Assembly: GCF_003475325.1 (NCBI RefSeq)
Contig: NZ_QRQC01000005.1
Location: forward strand, 35,275 to 99,274
Reading direction: 5' to 3'
Length of the DNA stretch: 64,000 bases
Source of the DNA: Collinsella sp. AF33-16
GTDB lineage: Bacteria; Actinomycetota; Coriobacteriia; Coriobacteriales; Coriobacteriaceae
This document shows, piece after piece, positions 30,442 to 39,804 of the stretch; within the stretch, counting starts at the first letter, position 1, and each line of letters begins with the position of its first letter. The notes below the pieces were generated by a model. It was not told where the DNA came from. It saw nothing but the letters and a program-made list of their open reading frames with translations, and ran no database searches. The position numbers and the translations under genes were made by a program.

Positions 30442-31212
30442 TTATGACGCGGGGCAGACCGCAAAGACACGTGCGGGATATCCGACGCCATCACGCACCT
30501 TGGGGAAGGTGCAGAAGATGACGGCGCCCGTGGCGGGAAGCTCGTCCAGATGGTCCATGACCTCAATCTGGTAACGGTCGACTGAGAGGATGTACTGTTC
30601 GCCGGGGTAGGGGTAGGCATCCTCGCGTGTGGTCACGGTTGCGGGGTCGGTGTCTGCCGGTTCGTGGCCGATGGCACCGATGTTGCGCTCTTCTACAAGC
30701 CATTTGATGGCATCGAGGTCCCAGCCGGGGTAGTGGGGTTGGCCGTCCTCGTCCTTGTTTTCGAGGTCGGCGAGCTTGGACCAGTCGGAGCGGAAGGCGA
30801 CGAAAGCGTCCTTGGGAATGCGACCGTGCTCGTCCTCCCAAGCCTTGAGGTCATCGATGGTCAGGATAAAGTCGGGGTTTGCGGCGCACTCCTCGTGCTT
30901 GTCGATGACGCAGAGCGGATGCATAAACTCGATAGGTTCGATCTCGCCAAGGGAGCGGCCATCAACATGGAAGTGGCGCGGCGCGTCGACGTGGGTGCCG
31001 TACTGCGAGGCGACCGAATACTGGAAGCAACGCATGGGCGCGAGCATATCTTCGGGCGTGCCGGGCAGGTAGTCGAAGAGCTTGGTGGACTCAAATGGCT
31101 CAAAGCCAAACCAGTGCGGGGTGTCGCACGAGAGCATATGGGTGAGGTCAACCCAGCGATAATCGGTGCTTTTGAGCTGGGATGCGAGGTTCCAAAGGTC
31201 GAGCGCGGGCAT
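30442..31212 (-). CDS. Cyclase-family metal hydrolase (kynurenine-formamidase-like)
   Basis: This 256-residue protein belongs to the PF04199 cyclase family. The diagnostic metal motif is GTHVDAPRHF, with DLTHMLSCDTP near the N-terminus and a C-terminal segment of conserved pattern. Members act as arylformamidases or on cyclic amides. No tryptophan-degradation genes are nearby, so the substrate stays open. GAAAGGAG precedes the ATG at a suitable distance on this strand. Confidence 0.83.
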   Translation of the reverse strand: MPALDLWNLASQLKSTDYRWVDLTHMLSCDTPHWFGFEPFESTKLFDYLPGTPEDMLAPMRCFQYSVASQYGTHVDAPRHFHVDGRSLGEIEPIEFMHPLCVIDKHEECAANPDFILTIDDLKAWEDEHGRIPKDAFVAFRSDWSKLADLENKDEDGQPHYPGWDLDAIKWLVEERNIGAIGHEPADTDPATVTTREDAYPYPGEQYILSVDRYQIEVMDHLDELPATGAVIFCTFPKVRDGVGYPARVFAVCPAS

Positions 31213-31375
31213 GGGTGACTCCTTTCATCGGGCTTTTTGCTGATGTTAAAGCGGTGCCGTGACAGCTCGATTTCTGCTGCGTTACGATACGTTCTCGATT
31301 GCGATTCCACGATGTTTCGGCCGCGTGACCATTGTGTTTCGCCTTGCCGGGGCGCTGATGGCGAAGGGAGGGGCC

Positions 31376-32566
31376 GTGCAATACCGCGTTGACCCCAAAA
31401 GTGGTAACCGAATATCTGCTCTGGGTCTGGGCTGCATGAGGTTTCCCGGTTCGCCGGGACACCCCGATGCGAAGACAGCCGATGCCATCATTTCCCATGC
31501 GGTGGAGCTGGGGATTAATTATCTGGATACTGCGTATCTCTATCCCGGTAACGAGGCGTGCGTGGGCGCCTCACTTGAGCGCTTGGGGCTGCGCGACCGG
31601 GTGTTGCTGGCGACCAAGTTGCCGCACGCTTCGTGCAAGTGCGCGGAGGATTTCGACCGGTTCTTCGACGAGCAACTGCGTCGCCTGCGGACCGACCATA
31701 TCGACTATTACCTTATGCACAACATCACTTCGCCCGCCCAGTGGGAGCGCGTGGTGGCGTTGGGCATCGAAGACTGGATTGCGCACCAAAAGGCTGCGGG
31801 GCGTATTCGCCAGATAGGTTTTTCGTATCACGGCAGTGCGGCGGACTTCCTCACGATGCTCGACGCGTATGACTGGGATTTTTGCCAGATTCAGTACAAC
31901 TACGCTGGAGAGCGCTACCAAGCGGGAACGGCGGGACTTATAGCAGCCGCCGAGCGCGGGCTCGCGGTGTTTGTGATGGAACCGCTTTTGGGCGGACGCC
32001 TGGCGGGCAAGCTGCCTCCGCGGGCCCGCGCCGTGCTCGATGACGTACGCGATCCGTACCTGAAGACGCCGGCTGCTTGGGGCCTTTCGTGGGTGTGGAA
32101 CCATCCTCAAGTCACGATGCTGCTTTCGGGCATGACCGATACCGCGCAGGTGGACGAGAACGCGGTGCTGGCCGATCGGGCCCTGCCGGATTCGATGACA
32201 GCCGCTCAGCTCGATACCATCGCACGCGTGCTGGCGGAGTTTGAAAAATCGAATCGCGTGCCCTGCACGGGATGCGGCTACTGCATGCCATGTCCCAAGG
32301 GTATTAACATTCCCGGCTGCTTTGCCGCTTACAACGCGAGCTATGCGCACAGCTGGTTTACGGGGCTGTCGCAATACTTTACGGCGAGCGCGGTGCGCAC
32401 GAGCGAGCCCAAGCTCGTGAGCAATTGCGTCAAGTGCGGCAAATGTGCGCGTCACTGCCCGCAACACATCGATATCCCCGAGCGTCTCGACGACGCGCGC
32501 CGACGTTTCCAGCCTGGCCCCGTAACGGCCGCGCTTAAAGTCTTCAGCAAAACTCGCTCCTCATGA
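31376..32566 (+). CDS. Aldo/keto reductase with C-terminal ferredoxin-type 4Fe-4S domain
   Basis: This 396-residue protein starts with an aldo/keto reductase barrel (ALGLGCMRFPG, DTAYLYPGNE with the catalytic Tyr, LATKLP with the Lys). It ends with an iron-sulfur domain holding CTGCGYCMPCPKG and CVKCGKCARHCPQ. Such fusions are common in anaerobes and are thought to link the reductase to ferredoxin-like electron carriers. The start is a GTG at 31376 directly behind GGGAGGGG; longer in-frame starts lie in unconserved sequence. No terminator is seen behind it, and the next gene's structured leader begins at once. Confidence 0.88.
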   Translation: MQYRVDPKSGNRISALGLGCMRFPGSPGHPDAKTADAIISHAVELGINYLDTAYLYPGNEACVGASLERLGLRDRVLLATKLPHASCKCAEDFDRFFDEQLRRLRTDHIDYYLMHNITSPAQWERVVALGIEDWIAHQKAAGRIRQIGFSYHGSAADFLTMLDAYDWDFCQIQYNYAGERYQAGTAGLIAAAERGLAVFVMEPLLGGRLAGKLPPRARAVLDDVRDPYLKTPAAWGLSWVWNHPQVTMLLSGMTDTAQVDENAVLADRALPDSMTAAQLDTIARVLAEFEKSNRVPCTGCGYCMPCPKGINIPGCFAAYNASYAHSWFTGLSQYFTASAVRTSEPKLVSNCVKCGKCARHCPQHIDIPERLDDARRRFQPGPVTAALKVFSKTRSS

Positions 32567-32651
32567 CCCTTTTATATCTTGTGATGGAATAGTTCCTGTT
32601 TGCGGCAGAATAGGGCGATAGCAGGAACTATTTCGTCGCAACTGAAGGGGG
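32567..32651 (+). promoter_or_regulatory. Structured 5' element, copy 1 of 2, covering a ribosome binding site
   Basis: A 20-pair stem (32579-32598 with 32622-32641) has three G-U pairs that are mismatch-free only as plus-strand RNA. It closes a 23-base loop. An outer helix CCCTT (32567-32571) with AAGGG (32645-32649) would hide the ribosome binding site of the gene starting at 32657. A second copy at 33725 keeps the flanks (CCTTTTATATCTTG and CGCAACTGA) and the loop core (TTGCG-CA-AATA-GGC) but has a different, compensated upper stem. Confidence 0.7.
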
Positions 32652-32656
32652 CTGTC

Positions 32657-33676
32657 GTGGGCTATCGGGATTCATGTGATGATTTGCGTGAGGTTCGTTG
32701 GGGCGTTTTGGGCGCTGGGCACATTTCGCATCGATTTGCATCGTCGCTCAAGAAGGTCGACGGGGCACGGCTGGTGGCTGCGGCCGGCCGCACTCCTGCA
32801 CATGTCGAGGAATTTTGTCGAGCGTTTTCGATCGATGCTGCGCACAGTTATGTCACGGCTGACGATGGCGGCGATGCGGCTTATGATGCGCTGATTGCCG
32901 ACCCCGATGTCGACGCAATCTACTTGGCTCTTCCGCATGGTATGCATACGCGTTGGGCCTGTCGCGCGCTGCGCGCCGGAAAGGCCGTGCTGTGCGAAAA
33001 GCCGGCCGTTTTGAGTGAGGAAGAGGCTCTCTCGATTGCCTCCGCCTCTCGCGAGTGCGGCGTGCTGTTTATGGAGGCGATGAAGAATCGGTTTTGCCCG
33101 ATGCGCACTCGCGTGGAGGACTTGCTTGCGTCGGGCGAGCTCGGCTGTATCGTCTCGATCGAAAGCGTGCAAAAACTCGATTATGGTGAGTTCCCTTCGA
33201 GTTATCTGCTCGATCCGTTGCAGGGCGGCTGTCTATATGACATGGGCTGCTATGCGGTCGGGTGGTTTGAGGATCTGCTTGCGGGTGCGTGCGATGTTTC
33301 GTCTCGTGAAGTTCGCTGGCGTGACGTATTAGGCGGCCGCGTGGATTGGGCCGATGAGATCCATATGAGTGTCGGCGGTATACCCATTCATATGGTGTGC
33401 GACGGCAAAGCAGCATATGAAAGCCGCTTAATGATTGCTTGCGAACGGGGTTCGGTGGAAATCGAGCGCCTCCATCGCCCCGAGCTCGCCCATGTGAAGT
33501 ACTCCGACGGACGAATGCTCGAAATTAATGCCCCGTTTGATGTCGATGATTTCTACGGCGAAATTCAGCATGCGACGCAGCTCGTCCAGACGGGAGAGCT
33601 TGAAAGCCCCGTTATGCCTCTTGCCGCCACGCAGCGCTGCGCGCAGATAATCGATGCGATTCGCTTGACGCTCTAG
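32657..33676 (+). CDS. Gfo/Idh/MocA-family oxidoreductase
   Basis: This 339-residue NAD(P)-dependent dehydrogenase has EVRWGVLGAGHISHRFA (dinucleotide binding) and KAVLCEKPAVL (family Lys motif). Its middle part, with SIESVQKLDYGEFPSSY and GGCLYDMGCY, is typical of the dihydrodiol or sugar-dehydrogenase-like subgroup. The start is a GTG at 32657, six to ten bases behind GGGGG, which forms the 3' edge of the structured element. Its substrate is unknown. Confidence 0.85.
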   Translation: MGYRDSCDDLREVRWGVLGAGHISHRFASSLKKVDGARLVAAAGRTPAHVEEFCRAFSIDAAHSYVTADDGGDAAYDALIADPDVDAIYLALPHGMHTRWACRALRAGKAVLCEKPAVLSEEEALSIASASRECGVLFMEAMKNRFCPMRTRVEDLLASGELGCIVSIESVQKLDYGEFPSSYLLDPLQGGCLYDMGCYAVGWFEDLLAGACDVSSREVRWRDVLGGRVDWADEIHMSVGGIPIHMVCDGKAAYESRLMIACERGSVEIERLHRPELAHVKYSDGRMLEINAPFDVDDFYGEIQHATQLVQTGELESPVMPLAATQRCAQIIDAIRLTL

Positions 33677-33724
33677 GCTGCGGTGCTGGTGCTCAAGGGG
33701 GCTCGGCGGACCTTGCCCCTGATG

Positions 33725-33812
33725 CCCCTTTTATATCTTGCGGTGGAATACGGTCTGATTGCGCCAAAATAAGGCACCAATAGACCGTATTTCACCGCAA
33801 CTGATGAGGGGG
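33725..33812 (+). promoter_or_regulatory. Structured 5' element, copy 2 of 2, covering a ribosome binding site
   Basis: A 19-pair stem (33738-33756 with 33782-33800) has one G-U pair and closes a 25-base loop whose core resembles copy 1. CCCC at 33725-33728 can pair with GGGG at 33808-33811, the ribosome binding site of the endonuclease IV gene at 33821. The variable part of the stem (ACGGTCT here, AGTTCCT in copy 1) is fully compensated on the opposite strand in both copies. Confidence 0.7.
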
Positions 33813-33820
33813 AGTTGGAG

Positions 33821-34687
33821 ATGCTGACGATCGGGTGTCATCTTTCGACGACGAAGGGCTATCGGGCGATGGGGGAGACGGCGTTGTCCATTGGCGCCAA
33901 TACCTTTGCGTTCTTTACGCGCAACCCGCGCGGTGGCAAGGCAAAAGACCTTGACATGGATGACGTGGCGGCTCTGCGCGAGCTTATGGCGCAAAACGAC
34001 TTTGGACCGCTGGTGGCGCATGCCCCGTATACCTATAACCCCTGCTCCGCTAAGGAGCGAGCGCGCGAGTTTGCCTTGGAGGCTATGGCGGAAGATTTGC
34101 AGCGTCTGGAAGCACTGCCCGGCAACTACTACAACTTCCATCCCGGTGCGCATGTGGGACAGGGGGCAGACGCCGGCATTCAGATGATTGTCGACACGCT
34201 GTGCCAGGTGATGTTTGAGGGACAGCAGACGACGGTATTGCTTGAGACCATGGCGGGCAAGGGCACCGAGGTGGGCCGTAGCTTTGAAGAGCTGACGCGC
34301 ATTATCGAGGGCGTTGCCGCCAAGTGCCCGGAGCTGTCCGATAAGCTGGGCGTTTGTTTGGACACCTGCCATGTGAGCGATGCTGGCTACGACATCATCC
34401 ATGACCTGGACGGCGTACTCGACGAGTTCGACCGCGTGGTGGGTATCGAGCGCTTGCGCGCCGTGCATATCAATGACTCCAAGAACCCCTGCGGCGCCCA
34501 TAAGGATCGCCACGAGTGCATCGGCAAGGGCTACCTGGGTAGTGAAGAGTTTGGCGGCGGTATGCAGGTTATGCAGAATATTGTATCGAATAGCCGCTTG
34601 CGTGCACTTCCATTTATTTTGGAGACGCCGAACGAACTTGCAGGTTATGCAGCTGAAATCAAACTGTTAAGGTCATTGCAGCAGTAA
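33821..34687 (+). CDS. nfo: Endonuclease IV (AP endonuclease)
   Basis: This 288-residue zinc enzyme cuts DNA at abasic sites in base-excision repair. It begins [14 protein letters not shown] and carries the tri-zinc ligands in [39 protein letters not shown] and [12 protein letters not shown]. Length is normal. The ATG at 33821 sits behind the structured element at 33725. A TTG at 33815 is a possible alternative start. Confidence 0.93.
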   Translation: MLTIGCHLSTTKGYRAMGETALSIGANTFAFFTRNPRGGKAKDLDMDDVAALRELMAQNDFGPLVAHAPYTYNPCSAKERAREFALEAMAEDLQRLEALPGNYYNFHPGAHVGQGADAGIQMIVDTLCQVMFEGQQTTVLLETMAGKGTEVGRSFEELTRIIEGVAAKCPELSDKLGVCLDTCHVSDAGYDIIHDLDGVLDEFDRVVGIERLRAVHINDSKNPCGAHKDRHECIGKGYLGSEEFGGGMQVMQNIVSNSRLRALPFILETPNELAGYAAEIKLLRSLQQ

Positions 34688-34834
34688 TGACTGTTGCTAA
34701 GTGGAGTATTCCATTCACGTTATGGGTTTGTTTCAATCAGTTTTCTCATTGCAGATTCGTAATTCCGGGTGCATAATAGCCAACAGTTTTTGCAGACCTC
34801 TGAATCAAACGGGGTCACTGGAAGGAGACTGATT

Positions 34835-35695
34835 ATGAAGCTCAAGAAGCTTGGCGCGTTTGCAGCCACGGGCGCCATGGCGCTCGCCCTCGCACTGACG
34901 GGCTGCGGCTCGTCCAACGCCACCTCTGGTTCCGATGCCGGTTCCAGCAGCTCTGACGACGCTAAGGTCGAGAAGGTCGACGGCTCCAAGGAGTACGCGC
35001 TCGTCAAGGACGGTACGCTCACCGTCGGCACCTCTGCCGAGTACGCGCCGTTTGAGTACAAGGATGACAACGGCGACTACCAGGGCTTTGACCTTGAACT
35101 CATCAAGGCTATCGGTGACAAGTTGGGTCTGGATGTCGAGTACGTCAACAACGACTTCGACACGCTCGTCCCCGGCGTTGCTTCGGGCGCCAAGTACGAC
35201 GTCGCTATCGCGGCTATCACCGACACTCCCGAGCGTGAGAAGGAAGTTACTTTCTCCGATTCCTACTACATGGACGATCAGGCTATCGTGACCAAGGTCG
35301 ATAACACCGACATCACGGCCGACAACTACAGCGAGAAGCTCAACAACGCTGACGCTACCATCATCGTCCAGTCTGGATCGACCGCCGAAGCCTTTGCCCA
35401 GGAGAACTTCCCCAAGGCCAAGATCGTCCCCTACAAGGACGCTACCGAGTGCTTCAGCGCCCTGCAGTCCGATAAGGGTGACGCCGTAGTCACCAACCGC
35501 TCCGTTGCCAGCCAGCTGACCGCCGAGCAGTTCAACACCTGCCAGACCATCAAGCAGGTCAGCACCGGCGAGGAGTACGCCATCGCCATCAACCAGGGCA
35601 ATACCAAGCTCAAGGACGACATCAACCAGGCCATCAAGGACCTGACCGACGACGGTACCGTTGACGCCCTCATGGCTAAGTACAACATCAAATAA
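34835..35695 (+). CDS. Polar amino-acid ABC transporter, substrate-binding lipoprotein
   Basis: This 286-residue SBP_bac_3 protein binds an amino acid such as glutamine, glutamate, cystine or arginine outside the membrane. It has a lipoprotein signal with lipobox LTGC (lipidated C24), a Ser/Asp-rich linker, then LTVGTSAEYAPFEYKDDNGDYQGFDLELIKAIG. GAAGGAG lies seven bases upstream of ATG 34835. A hairpin separates it from the permease gene. The ligand cannot be fixed by eye. Confidence 0.9.
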   Translation: MKLKKLGAFAATGAMALALALTGCGSSNATSGSDAGSSSSDDAKVEKVDGSKEYALVKDGTLTVGTSAEYAPFEYKDDNGDYQGFDLELIKAIGDKLGLDVEYVNNDFDTLVPGVASGAKYDVAIAAITDTPEREKEVTFSDSYYMDDQAIVTKVDNTDITADNYSEKLNNADATIIVQSGSTAEAFAQENFPKAKIVPYKDATECFSALQSDKGDAVVTNRSVASQLTAEQFNTCQTIKQVSTGEEYAIAINQGNTKLKDDINQAIKDLTDDGTVDALMAKYNIK

Positions 35696-35712
35696 CTACT
35701 TGATTGCGCGCG

Positions 35713-35743
35713 GGCCCTTTCCGTTTTGCGGAGAGGGCCTTTG
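35713..35743 (+). terminator. Hairpin between amino-acid binding protein and permease genes
   Basis: GGCCCTTTCCG pairs with CGGAGAGGGCC around TTTTG with one mismatch, followed by a short TTT. It probably reduces read-through so that the binding protein exceeds the permease. Confidence 0.65.
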
Positions 35744-35807
35744 CGCTTCTCTTGACGGAGAGCGTTTCCGTCTCGTTTTGCCGGCAACTTCTACGATAGG
35801 AGCCACC

Positions 35808-37169
35808 TTGTCTCGACTGAACAAAGGGGCCGCGGAGCAGCGTTTTCCACTGCCCGCCTTGCTCAAAAAGCTAGCCTGCGTCATGGCCGTGGCGCTCGCG
35901 CTGGTGTGCGCGGGGGCATATGCGCCCACGACCGCCCAGGCGCTTGAGACCGCAAAGATCACCGCCCGACCCAACACCGGTTCGGGCAGCGCTGTGGTCG
36001 GCGGCACCGAGACGCGAATTACCTGGGAAGTTCAGGCCGATGCCGACGAGGAGCTGAGCGGTCTTTCGCTGACGTTTGTCGACGGCACGACGTTTGGTGC
36101 CGATGACACGCGATTGACGATGCTCTCGGGCGATGACCTCATGGACCGTACGCCCATGAAGCCTACGTGCAAGGTCGACGGCCAGACGCTCAAGATCGAT
36201 TTTGGCGAGACGGCTCCGGCCGGCGGCTATTTCCGTGTCGAGGTCTACGGCGTGACCTTCCCCGTCGAGGGCGGCGACGAGGCTTTTAGCGGCACCTACA
36301 CGTTGGCTGCCGGTTCAACCAAGAAGATCTCCAAGATTCCTTCCGTCGAGATTAAGGGCGTGACGGCATTCGATAACTTCCTGGCCGACCTTAAGGAGCA
36401 GCCGTGGGTCGAGGCATGGAATTCCAACATGTTCCTTCGCCTGTTCCTGAACCCGGTCATTTTGGTTCAGAGCCTGCCGATCGTCTTCAAAGGCTTCCTC
36501 ATGTCGCTCTCGATCGTGCTCGTGGCATTTCCGTTGGCCATTCCCTTTGGCTTTGCCTTGTCACTCATGCGCATCTCCAAGTCGCGCATCCTGCGTTGCC
36601 TTGCCGGCATCTATGTGAATATCATCCGCGGTACGCCGGCGTTCCTGCAGATCTACATCGCGTTCTTTGGCCTGCCGCTGGCCGGCGTCAAGGTTGACGA
36701 TTATGTGCTGGGCGTCATCGTCATGGCCATGAACTCGTCCGCCTACCTGTGCGAGATCTTCCGCGCCGGTATTCAGTCGATCCCCAAGGGCCAAAACGAG
36801 GCCGCGCGCTCGCTGGGCATGAACGCCTTCCAGACGCTGCTCTACGTTATGATTCCGCAGACGTTCCGCAATGTCCTGCCTACGCTGACCAGCGAGTTTA
36901 TCCTGCTTTACAAGGATACGTCGCTGCTCGCGGCCGTGGGCGTGGTCGAGATCGTCATGAACGCCCGTACCATCGTGGCCACGACGGGTTCCATTACGCC
37001 GTATGTGGTTGCCGCGCTGTTCTACCTGGTCATCACCCTGCCGCTTGCTCGCTTGGTGAGCGGTCTTGAGGCGAGGCTTCTGGGGACGGCCGAAACCAAG
37101 AAGAAGCGTCCCGCCAAGAGCGCCGGACAGGTTGTCGCGACGCCCGCCGACCACATCGCCGGTCTGTAA
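35808..37169 (+). CDS. Amino-acid ABC transporter permease with signal peptide and extracytoplasmic domain
   Basis: This 453-residue protein has a classical HisM/GlnP-type permease in its second half (about residue 215 on), with the EAA loop AGIQSIPKGQNEAARSLGM. Unusually it starts with a signal-like hydrophobic segment (about 17-42) followed by about 140 residues predicted outside the cell, rich in Thr, Gly and Asp (VQADADEELSGLSLTFVDG). This part is not a binding protein and I recognise no family. The start is TTG 35808 with ATAGGAG upstream. The ATPase gene follows after 12 bases. Confidence 0.85.
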   Translation: MSRLNKGAAEQRFPLPALLKKLACVMAVALALVCAGAYAPTTAQALETAKITARPNTGSGSAVVGGTETRITWEVQADADEELSGLSLTFVDGTTFGADDTRLTMLSGDDLMDRTPMKPTCKVDGQTLKIDFGETAPAGGYFRVEVYGVTFPVEGGDEAFSGTYTLAAGSTKKISKIPSVEIKGVTAFDNFLADLKEQPWVEAWNSNMFLRLFLNPVILVQSLPIVFKGFLMSLSIVLVAFPLAIPFGFALSLMRISKSRILRCLAGIYVNIIRGTPAFLQIYIAFFGLPLAGVKVDDYVLGVIVMAMNSSAYLCEIFRAGIQSIPKGQNEAARSLGMNAFQTLLYVMIPQTFRNVLPTLTSEFILLYKDTSLLAAVGVVEIVMNARTIVATTGSITPYVVAALFYLVITLPLARLVSGLEARLLGTAETKKKRPAKSAGQVVATPADHIAGL

Positions 37170-37181
37170 GGAGGTCCTATC

Positions 37182-37934
<753 letters not shown>

Positions 37935-37960
37935 CTGGTTCATGCGGCTGGCATTACAGA

Positions 37961-37995
37961 AAACGGGGCTGGACATGAATCCAGTCCCGTTTTTT
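37961..37995 (+). terminator. Rho-independent terminator of the amino-acid transporter operon
   Basis: AAACGGG-CTGG pairs with CCAG-CCCGTTT and is followed by a run of T residues. Confidence 0.9.
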
Positions 37996-38049
37996 GTTGG
38001 GATGTCGATAATGTAGCGTGAGCCCCTTCTGTCGGGCTCGGTGCTGCTG

Positions 38050-38469
38050 CTAGGCCAGCTCGGCGCCAAGGGCACGGCAGGCCGCCTCGCCCTCATCGTC
38101 GGGCGCATCGTAGCAAATGACGGAGTCCACGACGTTGACTCCGGCCTCGTCGGCGTCGGCCTTCCAGTTGTCCATCCACTCGCCCTCGGCCCACGAATAG
38201 GAGCCAAAGAGGACGACCTTCTTGTCGCCGAGGGTCTCCTTGACCTCGTCCCACATAGGCTGAAACTCGTCATACTCAAGCTCCTCGGAGCCCATGGCGG
38301 GGCAGCCGAAGGCGAAGGCATCATATTCGGCGGCCTTGTCGGCAGAGAAGTCGGCGCAGGGGATGACCTCAGTCTCGGCACCCGCGGACGTGGCGCCTTC
38401 GGCGACGAGGTTTGCCATGGCCTCGGTGTTGCCCGTGCCGCTCCAGTAGACGACGGCGATCTTGCTCAT
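38050..38469 (-). CDS. Flavodoxin
   Basis: This 139-residue FMN-binding electron carrier begins SKIAVVYWSGTGNTEAMA, with the phosphate loop SGTGNT, and has the aromatic FMN-stacking region GSYSWAEGEWMDNW. It replaces or complements ferredoxin in anaerobic redox steps. GAAAGGA lies eight bases before the ATG on this strand. The DUF3793 gene lies upstream on the same strand with a 46-base gap, an association often seen in anaerobes. Confidence 0.93.
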   Translation of the reverse strand: MSKIAVVYWSGTGNTEAMANLVAEGATSAGAETEVIPCADFSADKAAEYDAFAFGCPAMGSEELEYDEFQPMWDEVKETLGDKKVVLFGSYSWAEGEWMDNWKADADEAGVNVVDSVICYDAPDDEGEAACRALGAELA

Positions 38470-38515
38470 GTTGAGTCCTTTCAGTTGTGCGGCAGGTTGC
38501 CGCGGCTTCTATGTT

Positions 38516-39220
38516 CTATCGGGTTGCCTGGGCAAGTTGCGCCAAGCTGCAGCCCTGCTGATAGACAAAGGTGAGGTATTGAGTGCAGGCACGGTAGGCG
38601 TCAAACATCGCAAGCGCTTGCTCGACATTCGTGTAGACCTTCCAAGCTCCAAAGACCTTGTAGTTCTCGCCGCGCTGGACGATAAACTCGTGCACGTCGT
38701 CGTAGGGATATCCAAGGAAGTAGCCTATTTCGTGCGGAAACTCGCAGGTGCAGTCGTTGCTGCAGCTAGCTTGCTGGGGTAGTGCACATCGAGTCTGGCT
38801 ACAAGCGCATTCCGCGACGTTATTGCTCGCGAGCGTGATGCGTGATGCCAAATGCACAAGGCATGTCGAAAGGTCTCTCGTGTCGTAGCCTTCCGAGGCG
38901 AGCGCTGTTTGGGCGCGAGGGTCTGCGAAATAGGTGGAGAGGCTTTTGGCTCGGTACACGTACACGAGTGCTCCGCAGGGCCGCCAGACCAAAACACTCA
39001 GGTGGATGCCGAGCGGGTCAAGCTCGCGATTGCACTGGGCGATAACGTTGAGCAGGCGTGCTCGACGTTCTGCGATGGTTTCGGTTGTGGTCGAGCCGTT
39101 CCCGTGGGCGTAGATGCCTGGATAGGTAAAGAGCGATGCCGGCTTGATGCCCGCGAGCGTGGGAGAGCAGTTGCGCACGACTGCCGCCTGAAACGTTGGG
39201 ATGTCTATGGTTCGAGTCAC
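38516..39220 (-). CDS. DUF3793-family protein
   Basis: This 234-residue protein carries the DUF3793 hallmark FPHEIGYFLGYPYDDVHEFI followed by NYKVFGAWKVY. A cysteine-rich loop (CACSQTRCALPQQASCSNDC, about 138-157) lies just before it and may bind metal. The function of the family is not known; it often neighbours flavodoxin and iron or heavy-metal genes, as here. Confidence 0.85.
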   Translation of the reverse strand: MTRTIDIPTFQAAVVRNCSPTLAGIKPASLFTYPGIYAHGNGSTTTETIAERRARLLNVIAQCNRELDPLGIHLSVLVWRPCGALVYVYRAKSLSTYFADPRAQTALASEGYDTRDLSTCLVHLASRITLASNNVAECACSQTRCALPQQASCSNDCTCEFPHEIGYFLGYPYDDVHEFIVQRGENYKVFGAWKVYTNVEQALAMFDAYRACTQYLTFVYQQGCSLAQLAQATR

Positions 39221-39312
39221 GGCGCTCCTTACGGATCTAAACTGTTAGCCTAGGAAAACTTATACACGAAAGTAAGCCATGGTCAACAAAAAAGTTTGAA
39301 GAGGGAAACTAA

Positions 39313-39366
39313 TTGACCGAACAGACATGATTTTGGGTTAAGATGGGGGCACCCCATGGGGGTATC
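39313..39366 (+). promoter_or_regulatory. Promoter and G/C dyad upstream of the heavy-metal-associated gene
   Basis: TTGACC (39313-39318) and TAAGAT (39339-39344) could be -35 and -10 boxes with a long 20-base spacer. ACCCCATGGGGGT (39351-39363) with further G and C tracts follows at the expected start site and resembles copper-responsive CsoR-type operators. The assignment is by resemblance only. Confidence 0.35.
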
Positions 39367-39394
39367 TAGATAGTGCTACTTGAAAGGGGAGCGC

Positions 39395-39778
39395 ATGAGT
39401 GACTTGCTCAACCCTGCGAATCTCATCGTGCTGGCCGTCATTGCCGTCGGCATGTTTTTTGGACTGCGTCGCATTGCCGCTTCGACACACGGGAAGAGTT
39501 GCTGCAGCGATGGTACGAGCGGCAAGAAGGCCAAAAAGGTTGTTGTGGTGGATACCGATGCGTCACACTATCCCTATAGCGATGAGCTGCTCATCGGCGG
39601 CATGAACTGTGACGGCTGCGCTCAGAACGTAGCCAATGCCCTCAATGCGCTGGATGGCGTGTGGGCAACGGTGACGTATGCGGACCACACGGCACGCGTG
39701 CGCTCTAAGCAGCCGGTTGATCGTGGTGTCCTCGAGACGGCCGTGAAAGACGCGGGCTACTACGTCATGACGCTGTAA
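39395..39778 (+). CDS. Heavy-metal-associated (HMA) domain membrane-anchored protein
   Basis: This 127-residue protein has one N-terminal membrane helix (about 8-25), a CC motif (KSCCSDG, about 36-37), a Lys-rich linker and a C-terminal HMA domain with the metal-binding GMNCDGCAQNV. It probably binds Cu(I) or a similar soft metal and resembles FeoB-associated and copper-chaperone proteins. AAGGGGA lies four to ten bases before ATG 39395. No metal-pumping ATPase is adjacent. Confidence 0.85.
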   Translation: MSDLLNPANLIVLAVIAVGMFFGLRRIAASTHGKSCCSDGTSGKKAKKVVVVDTDASHYPYSDELLIGGMNCDGCAQNVANALNALDGVWATVTYADHTARVRSKQPVDRGVLETAVKDAGYYVMTL

Positions 39779-39804
39779 GTGCCGCCCTGGATGCGCTTCC
39801 TTGG

